This document shows, one piece after another, positions 1 to 8,455 of a stretch of DNA of 64,000 bases; the first letter of the stretch is position 1, and every line of letters begins with the position of its first letter. Both the position numbers and the translations under genes were made by a program. The stretch is taken from assembly GCA_030019205.1 (NCBI GenBank), contig JASEFH010000010.1:1-64000 (forward strand). The letters are read 5' to 3'. The DNA is from Methanomicrobiales archaeon (GTDB lineage Archaea > Halobacteriota > Methanomicrobia > Methanomicrobiales > JACTUA01). Under the pieces are notes generated by a model that was not told where the DNA came from, did not search any database, and was given only the letters and a program-made list of their open reading frames with translations.

Positions 1-165
1 ACAGGTAAAAGGTATTTATCAATGGAAGAGAGATGATCATGCGGGATCCAGGGTATCCATTTTACAGAAAATTTGAGACACTACCAAAATTCTTGTTCTG
101 CACGCCAATCCATGATTAATTTCAGGCACTTGTGTTAGCTCCACGCCACCAGAGGTTCGTTCCAT

Positions 166-291
166 TCACAGGGCGTACCAACCTCCCGTTTCACGTCCTT
201 TCGGGGACTCCGGGCGTGATACTCCCCGGGCCTCGGCAGTGACCGTCACCCAATCACCGAGTTTTTTTCCTGCTGTTGTCCTTTGTTTCAT
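166..291 (-). CDS. small 41-residue hypothetical protein
   Basis: This short frame reads ATG to TGA on the minus strand and encodes 41 residues, beginning MKQRTTAGKKLGDWVTVTAE. I do not recognise it. It is supported by a strong ribosome binding site, GAGGAGG, about 7 bases before the ATG at 291-289. The segment GDWVTVTAEARG resembles the end of the small protein at 16980-17168 (GDRVKVTVERL), which hints at a short beta-barrel or TRAM/OB-like piece, but this is only a visual likeness. It lies in an otherwise gene-free stretch and has no operon partner. It could be a real small protein or a truncated remnant of a longer one. Confidence 0.4.
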   Translation of the reverse strand: MKQRTTAGKKLGDWVTVTAEARGVSRPESPKGRETGGWYAL

Positions 292-1400
292 GCGGCACCC
301 TCCTCAATCGGCCCATCACCGTCTTATCCCATGGTGATTCCTCGTCGCGCAATCTGCTCCCTGCAGGCTGCCCTTTGTGCTCCGGGTCACGGTACAGGTC
401 ACGCACGATCCCGCATGCCGAACCCGGTTCTTGCACGAGTGCGGAAAATGCCCTTCAGATCCTCCGCAGGGCTCTCCGGCATCGCAGGATGGCGCCCCCG
501 CGATTCGATCTCTCCGATTATTCCCTGTCTTCCGATGGCAGCAGGACCGCTCTGCACCGTGTATCATGCCACAAGACCCCCTCTCCCCGGAACGCGGCGG
601 ATCCTGTCGTGTCGTGATGTGGTAGCGCGACCGATTGGCATGGCAATCGCATGGGCACCCATTCATCCTCATCCAGAAGCCTCCGGCTCATGGCATGCTC
701 TATTGAAACTGCCATCGAAGGAGGGAGCTACGCCGGGACGACGAAACCCCACTCCCTCGGGCAGAACCGGAGAGTATGTTTGCTCGGGATGCCCCGACCC
801 TGCCGGCCTGGCACACGGATCCCAAGGAAACGGGGGACTCCCCGCAGGTCAGAGGCAAACTGCGCCGGAGAGCGTTTCCTCAAATGGAGGATCCCCTCAC
901 AGGGAACACGGTTTCTTCGTCGGCGAACCTGAGGTTCCCGGGCGGCAACAGAGCCGCGCAAATGACGATTCTTCCGGTGGATCGTGCCGGGATTGTTCCG
1001 ATGAACGCTCGTTCCGCAGAACAGGAAAGACCGTGTACCGGATCCTTGCTGGGCTCACGGGCCGCTTCGGTGGATATCGACTGCCGGCATCGAACGGACC
1101 GACGCGACTGCAGTACGGGAGCCGTCGCTCTGCAGGAGGAATATCCGGGAGAATCGGGAAGGCGGAAGACCGCCGGATGAGGGGGTGAAGAGAAGCCATG
1201 CGGACCTCTTCACGATCGACTCTCCGCCCTACACCGTATCGAAACCCATGATCCTTCTCGATTGGCGGTTCCGCGAGGGTCCTCCAGTGAGATCTCGTTC
1301 CTTCCTGGCAGAGTCGATCCGGGAGGAGATGAGGGGACCGGACAGCCGGAAGAGAATTCTGCACGGCTGCAAACGCCTGTCCGATCGCCTTTCAGGGGGT
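292..1400. other. gene-free GC-rich spacer
   Basis: About 1.1 kb with no convincing gene. A plus-strand frame of 301 codons crosses it, but its product is rich in R, P, S and G with no recognisable motif, and overlapping frames on the other strand are equally open, as expected of random GC-rich DNA. The repeated GGATCC/CCGGAT vocabulary is typical of spacers in this window. Confidence 0.6.
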
Positions 1401-1721
1401 TCACCTGGCACGCGGCTGGATGATGAACTCCCCGGACTGGACCCAGAAGTTTTTTACTTCGGGAGGTTCCGCAAGGTTCTTCTCCAGATCCGACGTGGCT
1501 GCCCCGAAAATCTCCTGATACGAGGAACTCAGCGCCGCTTCGTCCTCCCAGAGCGATATCACAACGATGGTGTCGGGGTCATCCCGGGCGATCAGGTTGA
1601 ATGCCCCCCGATAGCCCCTTGCCGCACGGGCGATCGGATCCGCGATCTTCTTCTGAACGTCGAAGAAGGTCTTCTGCTGACCTTCTTTCATCCTCCACGT
1701 GGACATCCTGGCAAACGTCAT
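1401..1721 (-). CDS. antibiotic biosynthesis monooxygenase (ABM) fold protein
   Basis: A protein of about 106 residues of the dimeric alpha/beta barrel ABM type. The pattern MSTWRMKEGQQKTFFDVQKK, a central GYRGAFNLIARDDPDTIVVIS strand pair and a following SLWEDEAAL helix are typical of this fold. Members act as small oxygenases, quinol-modifying enzymes or stress proteins; no substrate can be assigned. The upstream TTG at 1736 would add five residues, but a TATA-like box (TTATAT, minus strand, 1756-1751) lies about 30 bases before the ATG at 1721, so I prefer a nearly leaderless start there. It stands alone, transcribed away from the gene at 1925. Confidence 0.7.
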   Translation of the reverse strand: MTFARMSTWRMKEGQQKTFFDVQKKIADPIARAARGYRGAFNLIARDDPDTIVVISLWEDEAALSSSYQEIFGAATSDLEKNLAEPPEVKNFWVQSGEFIIQPRAR

Positions 1722-1924
1722 CTGAATCGTGGCCAATTGCCGTGCATGGCATATAACCGTTGTGCCTCCCGAGAACGCTTCCGGGGGTCAATGGCTCCCG
1801 GGCGCTCCGGCAGATACGCATTCCTGACTGCACCGCTGCAACCCGATGCAGGAAGACCTATCAATGACGATTTCACTGGCGGCCCCATTCGACAGCATCC
1901 CTTTCGGCCTGCACGGTCTCGCAC

Positions 1925-2143
1925 CTACCGCAGCAGCTTCTTCGATCTTCCCGGCCGGCGGAGCGCCTCCCTCGTACCCTCCCCGATGCCCTTCGGTGCG
2001 CCATCCGCAGTCCCGTCGGCATAGAGGGCGAGCATCAGCCCCCGGAGAAGGACCTCCCTCGCGCCCGCAGTCAGCTCTTTTGAAGCCTCGACCTTCTCGA
2101 TCAGATCGAGGATGGCCATCTTCCGGTACCCGTCCGACATCAC
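1925..2143 (-). CDS. small helical hypothetical protein
   Basis: A 72-residue protein that I do not recognise. The first 45 residues look helical and amphipathic (MAILDLIEKVEASKELTAG, then VLLRGLMLALYADG). The tail is basic and disordered (RRPGRSKKLLR). The first codon is GTG at 2143, followed at once by ATG at 2140, and either may serve. A clear TATA box (TTTATATA, minus strand, about 2190-2183) lies some 45 bases upstream and a GGGAG motif lies before the start, which supports expression. The function is unknown. Confidence 0.6.
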   Translation of the reverse strand: MMSDGYRKMAILDLIEKVEASKELTAGAREVLLRGLMLALYADGTADGAPKGIGEGTREALRRPGRSKKLLR

Positions 2144-3153
2144 AGACGACTCTCCCGTACAGGGGGACGAGCCGGTTTTTTCTATATAAACATTCGTCTG
2201 CCGGCTCCCGTGCGGTCAGGGGACGACCCTTGAGCGGGGATGCCGCCATCATCCGCAGGTCTCCAATGAGCCATGCGGCCGGCTCGGCTCTGGCGTCGGG
2301 ATCGGGAAATCCTGCAGTGCGCGTGAATACCACCGGGATCGCACAGAATCTGGCACGATTCCAGGGGGCAGGATACGGCCGGATGTACTTCTGCCCCCTC
2401 TGCCGGGTCGGAATGGGTAGGGCCGAAGCAGCGGATTACCTGGGGCCTTCATGCTGCAGGAGCGGAAGAGGCGCGGCCTTCCTCCCGTTTCTCTCTCCCT
2501 TCGGCAGGATTCGGCAACGAAGAGACGGGTGATGCAGAAGGAGCCTCCGAAGAGATGAGCGGGAGGACGCACCCGGGGCCGTCCCCCGGGATATTCCTGC
2601 GGGAGAGCGCCCCTGCATGCAGGTGATTGTCTCGAGAACCGGTTCTCGTTGAGTTCAGGTATGCTCCGTGCGGATAATGCCTTCTCGGAATTCTGACTGC
2701 GGGGGGTACCGGGCGAGGGAGCCCCCCCTTGATCCCCCACCGATGCGAAAGGGCTGTATACAGAGAGCATGAGATCGGTGTTCGTTCCGTTCCAGTGCGG
2801 ATCGGGCTGGCCGCGTCTCCCCGTCGCTCTGGCATGCGGAACTTCAAGACAGAGCGGAATGGAGACACCCGGGGATCGGTCCTGCGCTCGAGCTCAGGGT
2901 GGAGCCGCCCTTCTGCGGCATCCCGCGGTGCAGGTATCCTGCAGGCTGACAGATAGAGAGAAACCGATCTCCGATCGTGCGGATTGGCCTGGAACGGGGA
3001 TACGGGCTCGGCAGCCCCCGATATCAGGCCGCTCGCACCGGGCGCGTGCATTCCGGAACCAAATCGCGGTCTCGATGGTTCGAGCGTGTATGGCTGCGAC
3101 GGGAGGGTCTGCCATGAGCAGGGAGTTCTCGGCAGGTTATCTGCGATCCGCCG
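2144..3153. other. gene-free spacer with one TATA box
   Basis: About 1 kb. It holds the TATA-like TCTATATAAA at 2181-2190, best explained as the promoter of the minus-strand gene ending at 1925. The rest is GC-rich, with several open frames of no coding character. I see no RNA gene. Confidence 0.55.
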
Positions 3154-3408
3154 TCAGCCAAACTTCAGCTTCATGCCCAGGATGTAGCCGACGAGACCGA
3201 TCGTGACCACGTTGGCGATGACGATGGGATGCGACTGGATGGAGACGCCGTACCACGTCCAGAGGGAGAGCCCGGCGAGAAAGAGGGTGAGCATGCCGTA
3301 GGAGAAGTCCCGCGCCGATCGCGTGGCGCGGGTCTTTGCCACCTGGGGGAGGAAGGATATGGTGGTGAGAAACCCGGCGATGAGGCCGAGCGCTGTGATC
3401 TGATCCAT
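3154..3408 (-). CDS. SemiSWEET family sugar transporter (MtN3/saliva, PQ-loop)
   Basis: An 84-residue membrane protein with three predicted transmembrane helices, the length of one SemiSWEET triple-helix bundle. The first helix carries the signature SFLPQVAKTRATRSARDFS: the PQ motif followed by the conserved basic and small-residue turn. SemiSWEETs work as dimers and let small sugars diffuse across the membrane; the substrate here is unknown. The start at 3408 is fixed by a GGAGGAG ribosome binding site six bases upstream. Longer in-frame extensions have no such site. It is divergent from the HAD gene at 3556. Confidence 0.88.
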   Translation of the reverse strand: MDQITALGLIAGFLTTISFLPQVAKTRATRSARDFSYGMLTLFLAGLSLWTWYGVSIQSHPIVIANVVTIGLVGYILGMKLKFG

Positions 3409-3555
3409 GAATGCTCCTCCATACTGGATCGCAGCCGCTGAAAAAGGTGTCCGTTCGTGCGGCGAAAACCTGATAATGCGGCCGATGCGATAACTGAACC
3501 GGCAGATCCGTATTCTACCGCTCGCCGCAGGCGGGCGATCAGCGGAGAGTGTAAG

Positions 3556-4293
3556 GTGTCGCGAAACGAGAGGGCGGGGCGGGGCGGCATGCCCGCTGCA
3601 CGGCTGGCCGGGGGAAGACGGGCAGGCGCACCCATCCGCGCGGTCATCTTCGACATGGACAACACCCTGTTCGATTTCGTGCGCGCCCAGATCGGGGCAT
3701 GCAGGGCAGTCGTGCATCACCTCGGGAGAGGGTCCGGGCACGAACTCTTCGAATACTTCCGCCGCCCGGGGAAAGGATTCGAGGACCCCGAGAACATCCT
3801 CGACTACATGCGGGATATCGGAATGGCGCCGGACGGGCAGTTCGCCCGCTGCTGCCGCATCTACGAGGATGTGAAACTCTCGGGAATCGCCCCCTACCCC
3901 GGCGTGCCCGAGATGCTGGACCACCTCGCAAACCTGGACCTCTCCCTCTCCGTCGTCACCGATGCCGTCCAGGAGAACGCCCTTCTCCGTCTGGAGCGGG
4001 CCGGCATCCGCGACCGTTTCGACCTGGTCGTCACGCCGGATCGCAGCGGCAGTCGCAAGCCCGATCCGGCGCCATTCCTGTACGCTCTCCGCGGGATGGG
4101 AGCGGTACCCGAAGAGACGATCGTGGTGGGCGACAGCATGCGCCGCGACATCCTGCCGGGCTGCCGGCTCGGCATGGTGACCGCCTATGCCGCATACGGA
4201 GACCGCTCGTTCACGGCTGCGGAGTCTCACGCCGCGGATTTCGTCCTCCGCAGCCCCGCCGAGCTGTGCCGGATCGTCAGGGCCAGGGAATAG
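3556..4293 (+). CDS. HAD superfamily hydrolase (phosphatase-like)
   Basis: A haloacid-dehalogenase-type hydrolase of about 245 residues. All four HAD motifs are present: DMDNTLFD (nucleophile Asp and acid Asp), VVTDA, the lysine in SRKPDPAPF, and VVGDSMRRDI for magnesium. A helical cap lies between motifs I and II, as in the C1-cap phosphoglycolate phosphatase-like group. The substrate cannot be told from sequence. The GTG start at 3556 has a GGAG motif nine bases upstream; the ATG at 3589 is an alternative and would remove a basic, poorly conserved N-terminus. It converges with the marker 8 gene, leaving only 15 bases between stops. Confidence 0.85.
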   Translation: MSRNERAGRGGMPAARLAGGRRAGAPIRAVIFDMDNTLFDFVRAQIGACRAVVHHLGRGSGHELFEYFRRPGKGFEDPENILDYMRDIGMAPDGQFARCCRIYEDVKLSGIAPYPGVPEMLDHLANLDLSLSVVTDAVQENALLRLERAGIRDRFDLVVTPDRSGSRKPDPAPFLYALRGMGAVPEETIVVGDSMRRDILPGCRLGMVTAYAAYGDRSFTAAESHAADFVLRSPAELCRIVRARE

Positions 4294-4308
4294 CGGCGCC
4301 CATCCGAG

Positions 4309-5163
4309 TCAGAGCAGCGGGGATGGGGTGCTTCCCCCTTCGAAGGGGAGCTTTTCGGACTTCACCAGCAGAGGATCGCCCGACTCCCGCAGCTTCGCCA
4401 GGACGATCTCCTTCCCCCTCGGCGTGATGGCGAAGACCGGGATCGCGGCGCCCGCCTGGAGGAGGGCGACCCTGCCCGCCGCCTCCCGTACGGTCCGGGA
4501 TGCGCAGGCGGTGACCAGGTCGGCAGCCTGCACCAGCCGTTCGGCCCCGCCCCTCGAAATCCCCGTCGTATGGACCCCGAAGATGAGGGAATCGGGGAAC
4601 CGCCGCCGGATCTCCGCCGCCACGTCGGGATCCGCCACGGTGACACCCACCTGCCGGAAACCGGCGTCGCAGGCCCGCTGCACACCCGCTGCCAGGTCGA
4701 TCCGTGCCGTCTCTCGATCGAGCACGACACCGCCCTGCTCCTCGATCGCCGATATCAGCTGCGGAATGGGAGACGTGCTGACGAGACCGGACATCCGGCC
4801 GCCGATCCCCTGCACCAGTGCGGGATTCTGCACCAGCACCGTGCCCGCCCCCTCGCAGACCAGAACGACGCAGTCGAGAAGCCCCTGCCGCAGCCCGCTG
4901 CTGAGCAGCTCGGATGCTCCGAAGAGGACGAAGTCGCGGTCCGAGACGATCTCACGCCGCGGAGTGAACATGCCATAGGACTGGATGCGGTTCTCGATGT
5001 TCTCGCGCACCGCATCCTCGGTGATCTCGTGCACGGGTCGTGCGAACCTCCGCGCCAGGGGGCACTCGCGGATGATCGGAGGCCCGACCTCCACCACGCG
5101 TCCGTTGCGGATCACGACGCGGCACCTTCCGATCGCTTCGATGATATGCTCGTCCTCGCTCAT
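4309..5163 (-). CDS. methanogenesis marker protein 8 (DUF2099)
   Basis: A protein of about 284 residues matching methanogenesis marker 8, a family restricted to methanogens and their relatives. The N-terminal block DEHIIEAIGRCRVVIRNGRV is the family signature, followed by VVEVGPPIIRECPLARRF and a central region with GVTVADPDVAAEIRRRFPDS. Its biochemical role is unknown; it is retained in genomes encoding methyl-coenzyme M reductase. I place the start at 5163, because GGTGG lies eight bases before it; ATG 5169 sits too close to that site. The C-terminus contains a CCCCTTCGAAGGGG palindrome. An AT-rich box at 5198-5212 probably drives this gene and the divergent one at 5220. Confidence 0.9.
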   Translation of the reverse strand: MSEDEHIIEAIGRCRVVIRNGRVVEVGPPIIRECPLARRFARPVHEITEDAVRENIENRIQSYGMFTPRREIVSDRDFVLFGASELLSSGLRQGLLDCVVLVCEGAGTVLVQNPALVQGIGGRMSGLVSTSPIPQLISAIEEQGGVVLDRETARIDLAAGVQRACDAGFRQVGVTVADPDVAAEIRRRFPDSLIFGVHTTGISRGGAERLVQAADLVTACASRTVREAAGRVALLQAGAAIPVFAITPRGKEIVLAKLRESGDPLLVKSEKLPFEGGSTPSPLL

Positions 5164-5194
5164 GGACATCGCCACCAGTAAAGTAGTTGAGCCC

Positions 5195-5215
5195 TGCATA
5201 TAATAGATATACGGG
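5195..5215. promoter_or_regulatory. shared divergent TATA region
   Basis: The segment TATAATAGATATA (5198-5210) is the only AT-rich island between the divergent marker 8 gene and the DUF1624 gene. It lies 30-45 bases from the minus-strand start at 5163 and 10-20 bases from the plus-strand ATG at 5220. It may serve as promoter in both directions, with the plus-strand message nearly leaderless. This is inferred from base composition and spacing only. Confidence 0.45.
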
Positions 5216-5219
5216 ACGC

Positions 5220-5990
5220 ATGGACGGGAGCCGCCTGATCCGCAGTGCCGAGGGGAGATACTGGGAGATCGACCTGGTGCGCGGGATCGCTGTCGTGATG
5301 ATGATCACCTTTCATGCCCTCTTTGCCGTGAACTACCTCGGGGTATACGACGTCGAGGTGAGCAGCGGGTTCTGGCGATCGTTCGCCCTCGCCACGGCCA
5401 TCCTCTTCGTCTTCCTCGTCGGTCTCTCCCTCTCCATCCACGATGCGCGGCTCCAGGAGAAGGGCGGCATATGCTCCTGCCGCCCCTACGCCCTCCGGGG
5501 TCTCCGCATCTTCGCCCTGGGGCTGGTCATCACCGCCGCCACATGGCTGATCCTCCGCGAGGGCTACGTCGTCTTCGGGATCCTCCACCTGATCGGGCTG
5601 TCCATCATACTCTCGCCGCCTTTCTTTCGGCACCGCGGCCTCGCCCTCTTTACGGGAATCTACGTCATTGCCCTGGGGCTCCTCCTCCCTTACTATCCGG
5701 GCCCCATCTGGCTGATCTGGCTCGGGTTCCGGCCGTATTCCTTCTACAGCATCGACTACGTCCCTCTCTTCCCCTGGTTCGGGGTGGTGCTCCTCGGACT
5801 GTACGCGGGCGGCGTTCTCTATCCGGACGGGCGGCGGCGGTGGGCGCTTCCGGAGGAGGGGAGATCGATCGCCGCGCCTCTCGCGATCCTCGGGCGCAAC
5901 AGCCTGCTGGTGTACATGGTGCACGTTCCCCTGATCCTGCTCGCCATCGGGATCTGCTGCCCCGAATCGATCGCAGCCCTGCTGGGGTGA
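5220..5990 (+). CDS. DUF1624 / HGSNAT-like membrane acyltransferase
   Basis: A polytopic membrane protein of 256 residues with about seven hydrophobic segments. The N-terminal signature YWEIDLVRGIAVVMMITFHA and the C-terminal GRNSLLVYMVHVPLIL are characteristic of the DUF1624 / heparan-alpha-glucosaminide N-acetyltransferase-like family. These proteins are thought to move acyl groups onto sugars at the membrane. The conserved His in the first helix (TFHALFA) and the His in MVHVP are candidate catalytic residues. The substrate is unknown; modification of surface glycans is a reasonable guess. The next gene begins 50 bases downstream. Confidence 0.8.
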   Translation: MDGSRLIRSAEGRYWEIDLVRGIAVVMMITFHALFAVNYLGVYDVEVSSGFWRSFALATAILFVFLVGLSLSIHDARLQEKGGICSCRPYALRGLRIFALGLVITAATWLILREGYVVFGILHLIGLSIILSPPFFRHRGLALFTGIYVIALGLLLPYYPGPIWLIWLGFRPYSFYSIDYVPLFPWFGVVLLGLYAGGVLYPDGRRRWALPEEGRSIAAPLAILGRNSLLVYMVHVPLILLAIGICCPESIAALLG

Positions 5991-6039
5991 GGGGCGGCAT
6001 TCGAAACGGATAAGGGGTGAGCAGACAGAGGTACGGTGC

Positions 6040-7533
6040 ATGGCCCGCCCTTCTGGCCGCCCATACCCGGAACGACCCCCACTCCACCGACAGCGGCAGG
6101 AGACGCTGCTCTCCCGCCTTCTCCTGCTGGCGGTGACCGTGGTTGTTCTTGCCTTCCTCTGCGCCAGCGCCGCAGCGGCTCCGCAGGATCCGCCTCCGCA
6201 GGATCCCGTCACGGCCGTCTACTTCACCGGAGTGGGATGCTCGCACTGCGCCCGGGTGGATCCCGTGCTCTTCCAGGACTGGATGCAGGCGTATCCCGAG
6301 CTCGTCGTCGTCGAGTACGAGATCTTCCGGCAGCGGGAGAACGGAGCGGTCCTTCTCCAGTTCGACGAGCGCTACGGGACCGGGACCGGGGTGCCTCTCC
6401 TCTTCTTCTCCGGCGGCCTCTCCTATGCCGGAGACAGCGCGATCCTGGCGCAGACGCCCGGTACGATGGCCAAGCTCCGGGAAAATCGATCGCTCCTGGC
6501 GGAGGATGGAATCGATATCGCATCCGCGGATATCGCAGCGCTTCCGGGCTATCCCAAGATCTGGCACCGGGAGAGAGTGCTCATAAAGAAGGGTTCGGGA
6601 GGGGAGACGGCTATCCTCCGGACGCTTCTCCTCTCCGGGAACGTGACGGCATCCCTGTCCGGCATCCCCTACCGTGTCGTCCCCCCGGAGCCTGTCCCGC
6701 TCTCCGGACGGGAAGCGGCGTTCCAGCATGCGGTGGAGCTGGAGGGCTGGATCCTGCAGTGGAACGCCTCCGTGGGGCCCAGCCCCTCGGATGAAGGCCA
6801 GGTCGGGAATGAGAGCAGCGCCAACTGCACCGCCCTGCCGCAGATCTCGCTTCCGACCGTGATCGGCCTCGCGATCGTGGATGCGATCAATCCCTGCGCC
6901 CTCGCCGTCCTGATCCTGATGCTCCTCGCGGTCACCACGCACAATCCCGGCGGAAAGCGGGACGTCCTCCTGGCCGGAACCGCGTTCACGGCCGCCGTAT
7001 TCGTCTGCTACTTCATGTACGGCATCGCCCTCACCCTCTTCTTCCAGGCGCTGCAGGGTCTGGCACCCGTCCGGCTCCTGCTCTATCAGGTGCTCGGGGT
7101 GGGAGCGATTCTGCTCGGTTCGCTCCACCTGCTGGACTTCTTCGGGCGGAGCGGAGGACGGAGAATCACCGCGCTGCCGGGGAGCTCTCGCGCCCGCATC
7201 GGGCGGATCCTCTCTCGCATGATCTCACCCCGCGGAGCGTTTCTCGTCGGGGCGTTCGTCTCGGTGTTCCTGCTCCCCTGCACCATCGGCCCCTACATCC
7301 TCGGATGCGGGATCCTCTCCATCCTCGGGCTCGTGCAGGTGATTCCGTACCTTCTCCTCTACAACCTGATCTTCATCCTGCCGATGGCGGGAATCACCCT
7401 CGCCATGTACGTGGGCATCGGCACAGCGGCGGATGCTGCCGGCTGGAGAGAGCAGAACGTGCGCTACCTCCACCTGATCTCCGGCACGATCATCCTGCTG
7501 ATCGGGACTGCGATGCTGATCGGGCTTATCTGA
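6040..7533 (+). CDS. thioredoxin-like / CcdA-type membrane thiol-disulfide protein
   Basis: A 497-residue two-part redox protein. Residues 22-47 form a signal or anchor helix. Residues 55-235 form an extracytoplasmic thioredoxin-like domain with the active-site motif C67-S-H-C70 (GVGCSHCARVDP). From about residue 270 there are six hydrophobic helices of the CcdA/DsbD type, with the paired cysteine motifs INPCALAVL (near 280) and FLLPCTIGPYILGCG (near 414). CcdA-type cores move reducing equivalents across the membrane; here the receiving thioredoxin is fused on the outside. A GAGG site lies eight bases before the ATG. It may reduce exported disulfides or serve cofactor maturation. Confidence 0.87.
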   Translation: MARPSGRPYPERPPLHRQRQETLLSRLLLLAVTVVVLAFLCASAAAAPQDPPPQDPVTAVYFTGVGCSHCARVDPVLFQDWMQAYPELVVVEYEIFRQRENGAVLLQFDERYGTGTGVPLLFFSGGLSYAGDSAILAQTPGTMAKLRENRSLLAEDGIDIASADIAALPGYPKIWHRERVLIKKGSGGETAILRTLLLSGNVTASLSGIPYRVVPPEPVPLSGREAAFQHAVELEGWILQWNASVGPSPSDEGQVGNESSANCTALPQISLPTVIGLAIVDAINPCALAVLILMLLAVTTHNPGGKRDVLLAGTAFTAAVFVCYFMYGIALTLFFQALQGLAPVRLLLYQVLGVGAILLGSLHLLDFFGRSGGRRITALPGSSRARIGRILSRMISPRGAFLVGAFVSVFLLPCTIGPYILGCGILSILGLVQVIPYLLLYNLIFILPMAGITLAMYVGIGTAADAAGWREQNVRYLHLISGTIILLIGTAMLIGLI

Positions 7534-7635
7534 ATGTCTCTGCCGAACCCTTCCCCCTCCGCGTGGCTGCCACCCGCCCATATTCTTATATGGGTACCCC
7601 TCCTATACCGCGCCTCGAAGCGTGGAGGGATGACG

Positions 7636-8442
7636 ATGGTTGCAGAGATGGGAGGGACCAGATTCTCCATCGAGACAAATACCGAGATGATGAAGGTTGC
7701 ACGAGACGTCCCCCGGTTGATCGAGACGCTCCTCTACAGCGAGGATATGTTCGCCCGTGCGCGGGCAGCGGAGATCCTGGGGGAGCTGCAGAACGGGCTC
7801 GCCATCGAACCACTGGTCGAGGCCCTGGCGGATTCCCATGCCAGTGTGAGGGAGAATGCGGCGGAGGCTCTCCGAAAGTTCGGCGATATGGCCGTGGACT
7901 CGCTGATCGATGCGCTCGGGGATCGTAGCGAGACCAAGCGCTCCTATGCGGCCGGCATCCTGGGGCGGATCGGATCGGAGAAGGCAGTATCCGCCCTGAT
8001 CGCCGCTCTGCAGGACGAGAACCCGGATGTGCGCTGCTATGCGGGCGGGTCTCTCTCGCAGATACCGGCGGCGGTGGATTCCTTGATCAAGGCCCTTGAG
8101 GGGGGGAACCCGGACGTGCAGGCCCTGGCTGCCGCGGCTCTGGGGAGGATGGGGGATGCGAGGGCAGTCGAGCCGCTTGCCGGGGCGCTCGCCAGCGGTG
8201 ACGAGCGGGTGCGGAACGCCGCTGCCGGCGGGCTCCTCGCCCTGGGGCGGGATGCGGTGACGTCCATAATCGGACTGCTCTCCGACGGGAATGCCGTCGT
8301 CCGCTTCTACGCCGCCTCCCTCCTTGGGATGCTCGGGGATCCTCGCGCGCTCGGTCCGCTGGAGGAGCGCCGGGGAGACGCGGATGCTGACGTGCGGGAG
8401 GCGGTGCAGAGAGCGCTGGAGAGGATCCGGAAGGGTGAGTGA
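7636..8442 (+). CDS. HEAT-repeat (PBS lyase type) protein
   Basis: A soluble protein of 268 residues made of about seven HEAT-like helical pairs, each near 31 residues, with repeated patterns such as RARAAEILGELQNGLAIEPL, VRENAAEALRKFGDMAVDSL and VQALAAAALGRMGDARAVEP. Such proteins act as binding scaffolds; no enzyme motif is visible. I choose ATG 7636 because GGAGGG at 7624-7629 is correctly spaced for it; ATG 7630 abuts that site. A TATA-like TTCTTATATG lies at about 7584-7593. The long in-frame extension upstream crosses this promoter and is unlikely to be translated. It converges on adenine deaminase, 13 bases between stops. Confidence 0.85.
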   Translation: MVAEMGGTRFSIETNTEMMKVARDVPRLIETLLYSEDMFARARAAEILGELQNGLAIEPLVEALADSHASVRENAAEALRKFGDMAVDSLIDALGDRSETKRSYAAGILGRIGSEKAVSALIAALQDENPDVRCYAGGSLSQIPAAVDSLIKALEGGNPDVQALAAAALGRMGDARAVEPLAGALASGDERVRNAAAGGLLALGRDAVTSIIGLLSDGNAVVRFYAASLLGMLGDPRALGPLEERRGDADADVREAVQRALERIRKGE

Positions 8443-8455
8443 ACGGGGGACCCCG

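Noticed and set aside
232-268. Apparent rho-independent terminator (CTCGG...CCGAG followed by T7)
   Set aside because: The stem is only 5 bp with a long loop, and the segment lies inside the better supported minus-strand small ORF at 166-291, where the T-run is the Lys codons.
283-1188. 301-codon plus-strand open frame
   Set aside because: Low-complexity R/P/S/G-rich product, no motif, no ribosome binding site, and overlapping equally long frames on the other strand.
7534-7635. N-terminal extension of the HEAT-repeat protein
   Set aside because: It would cross a TATA-like element and lacks a ribosome binding site; the repeats start only after ATG 7636.
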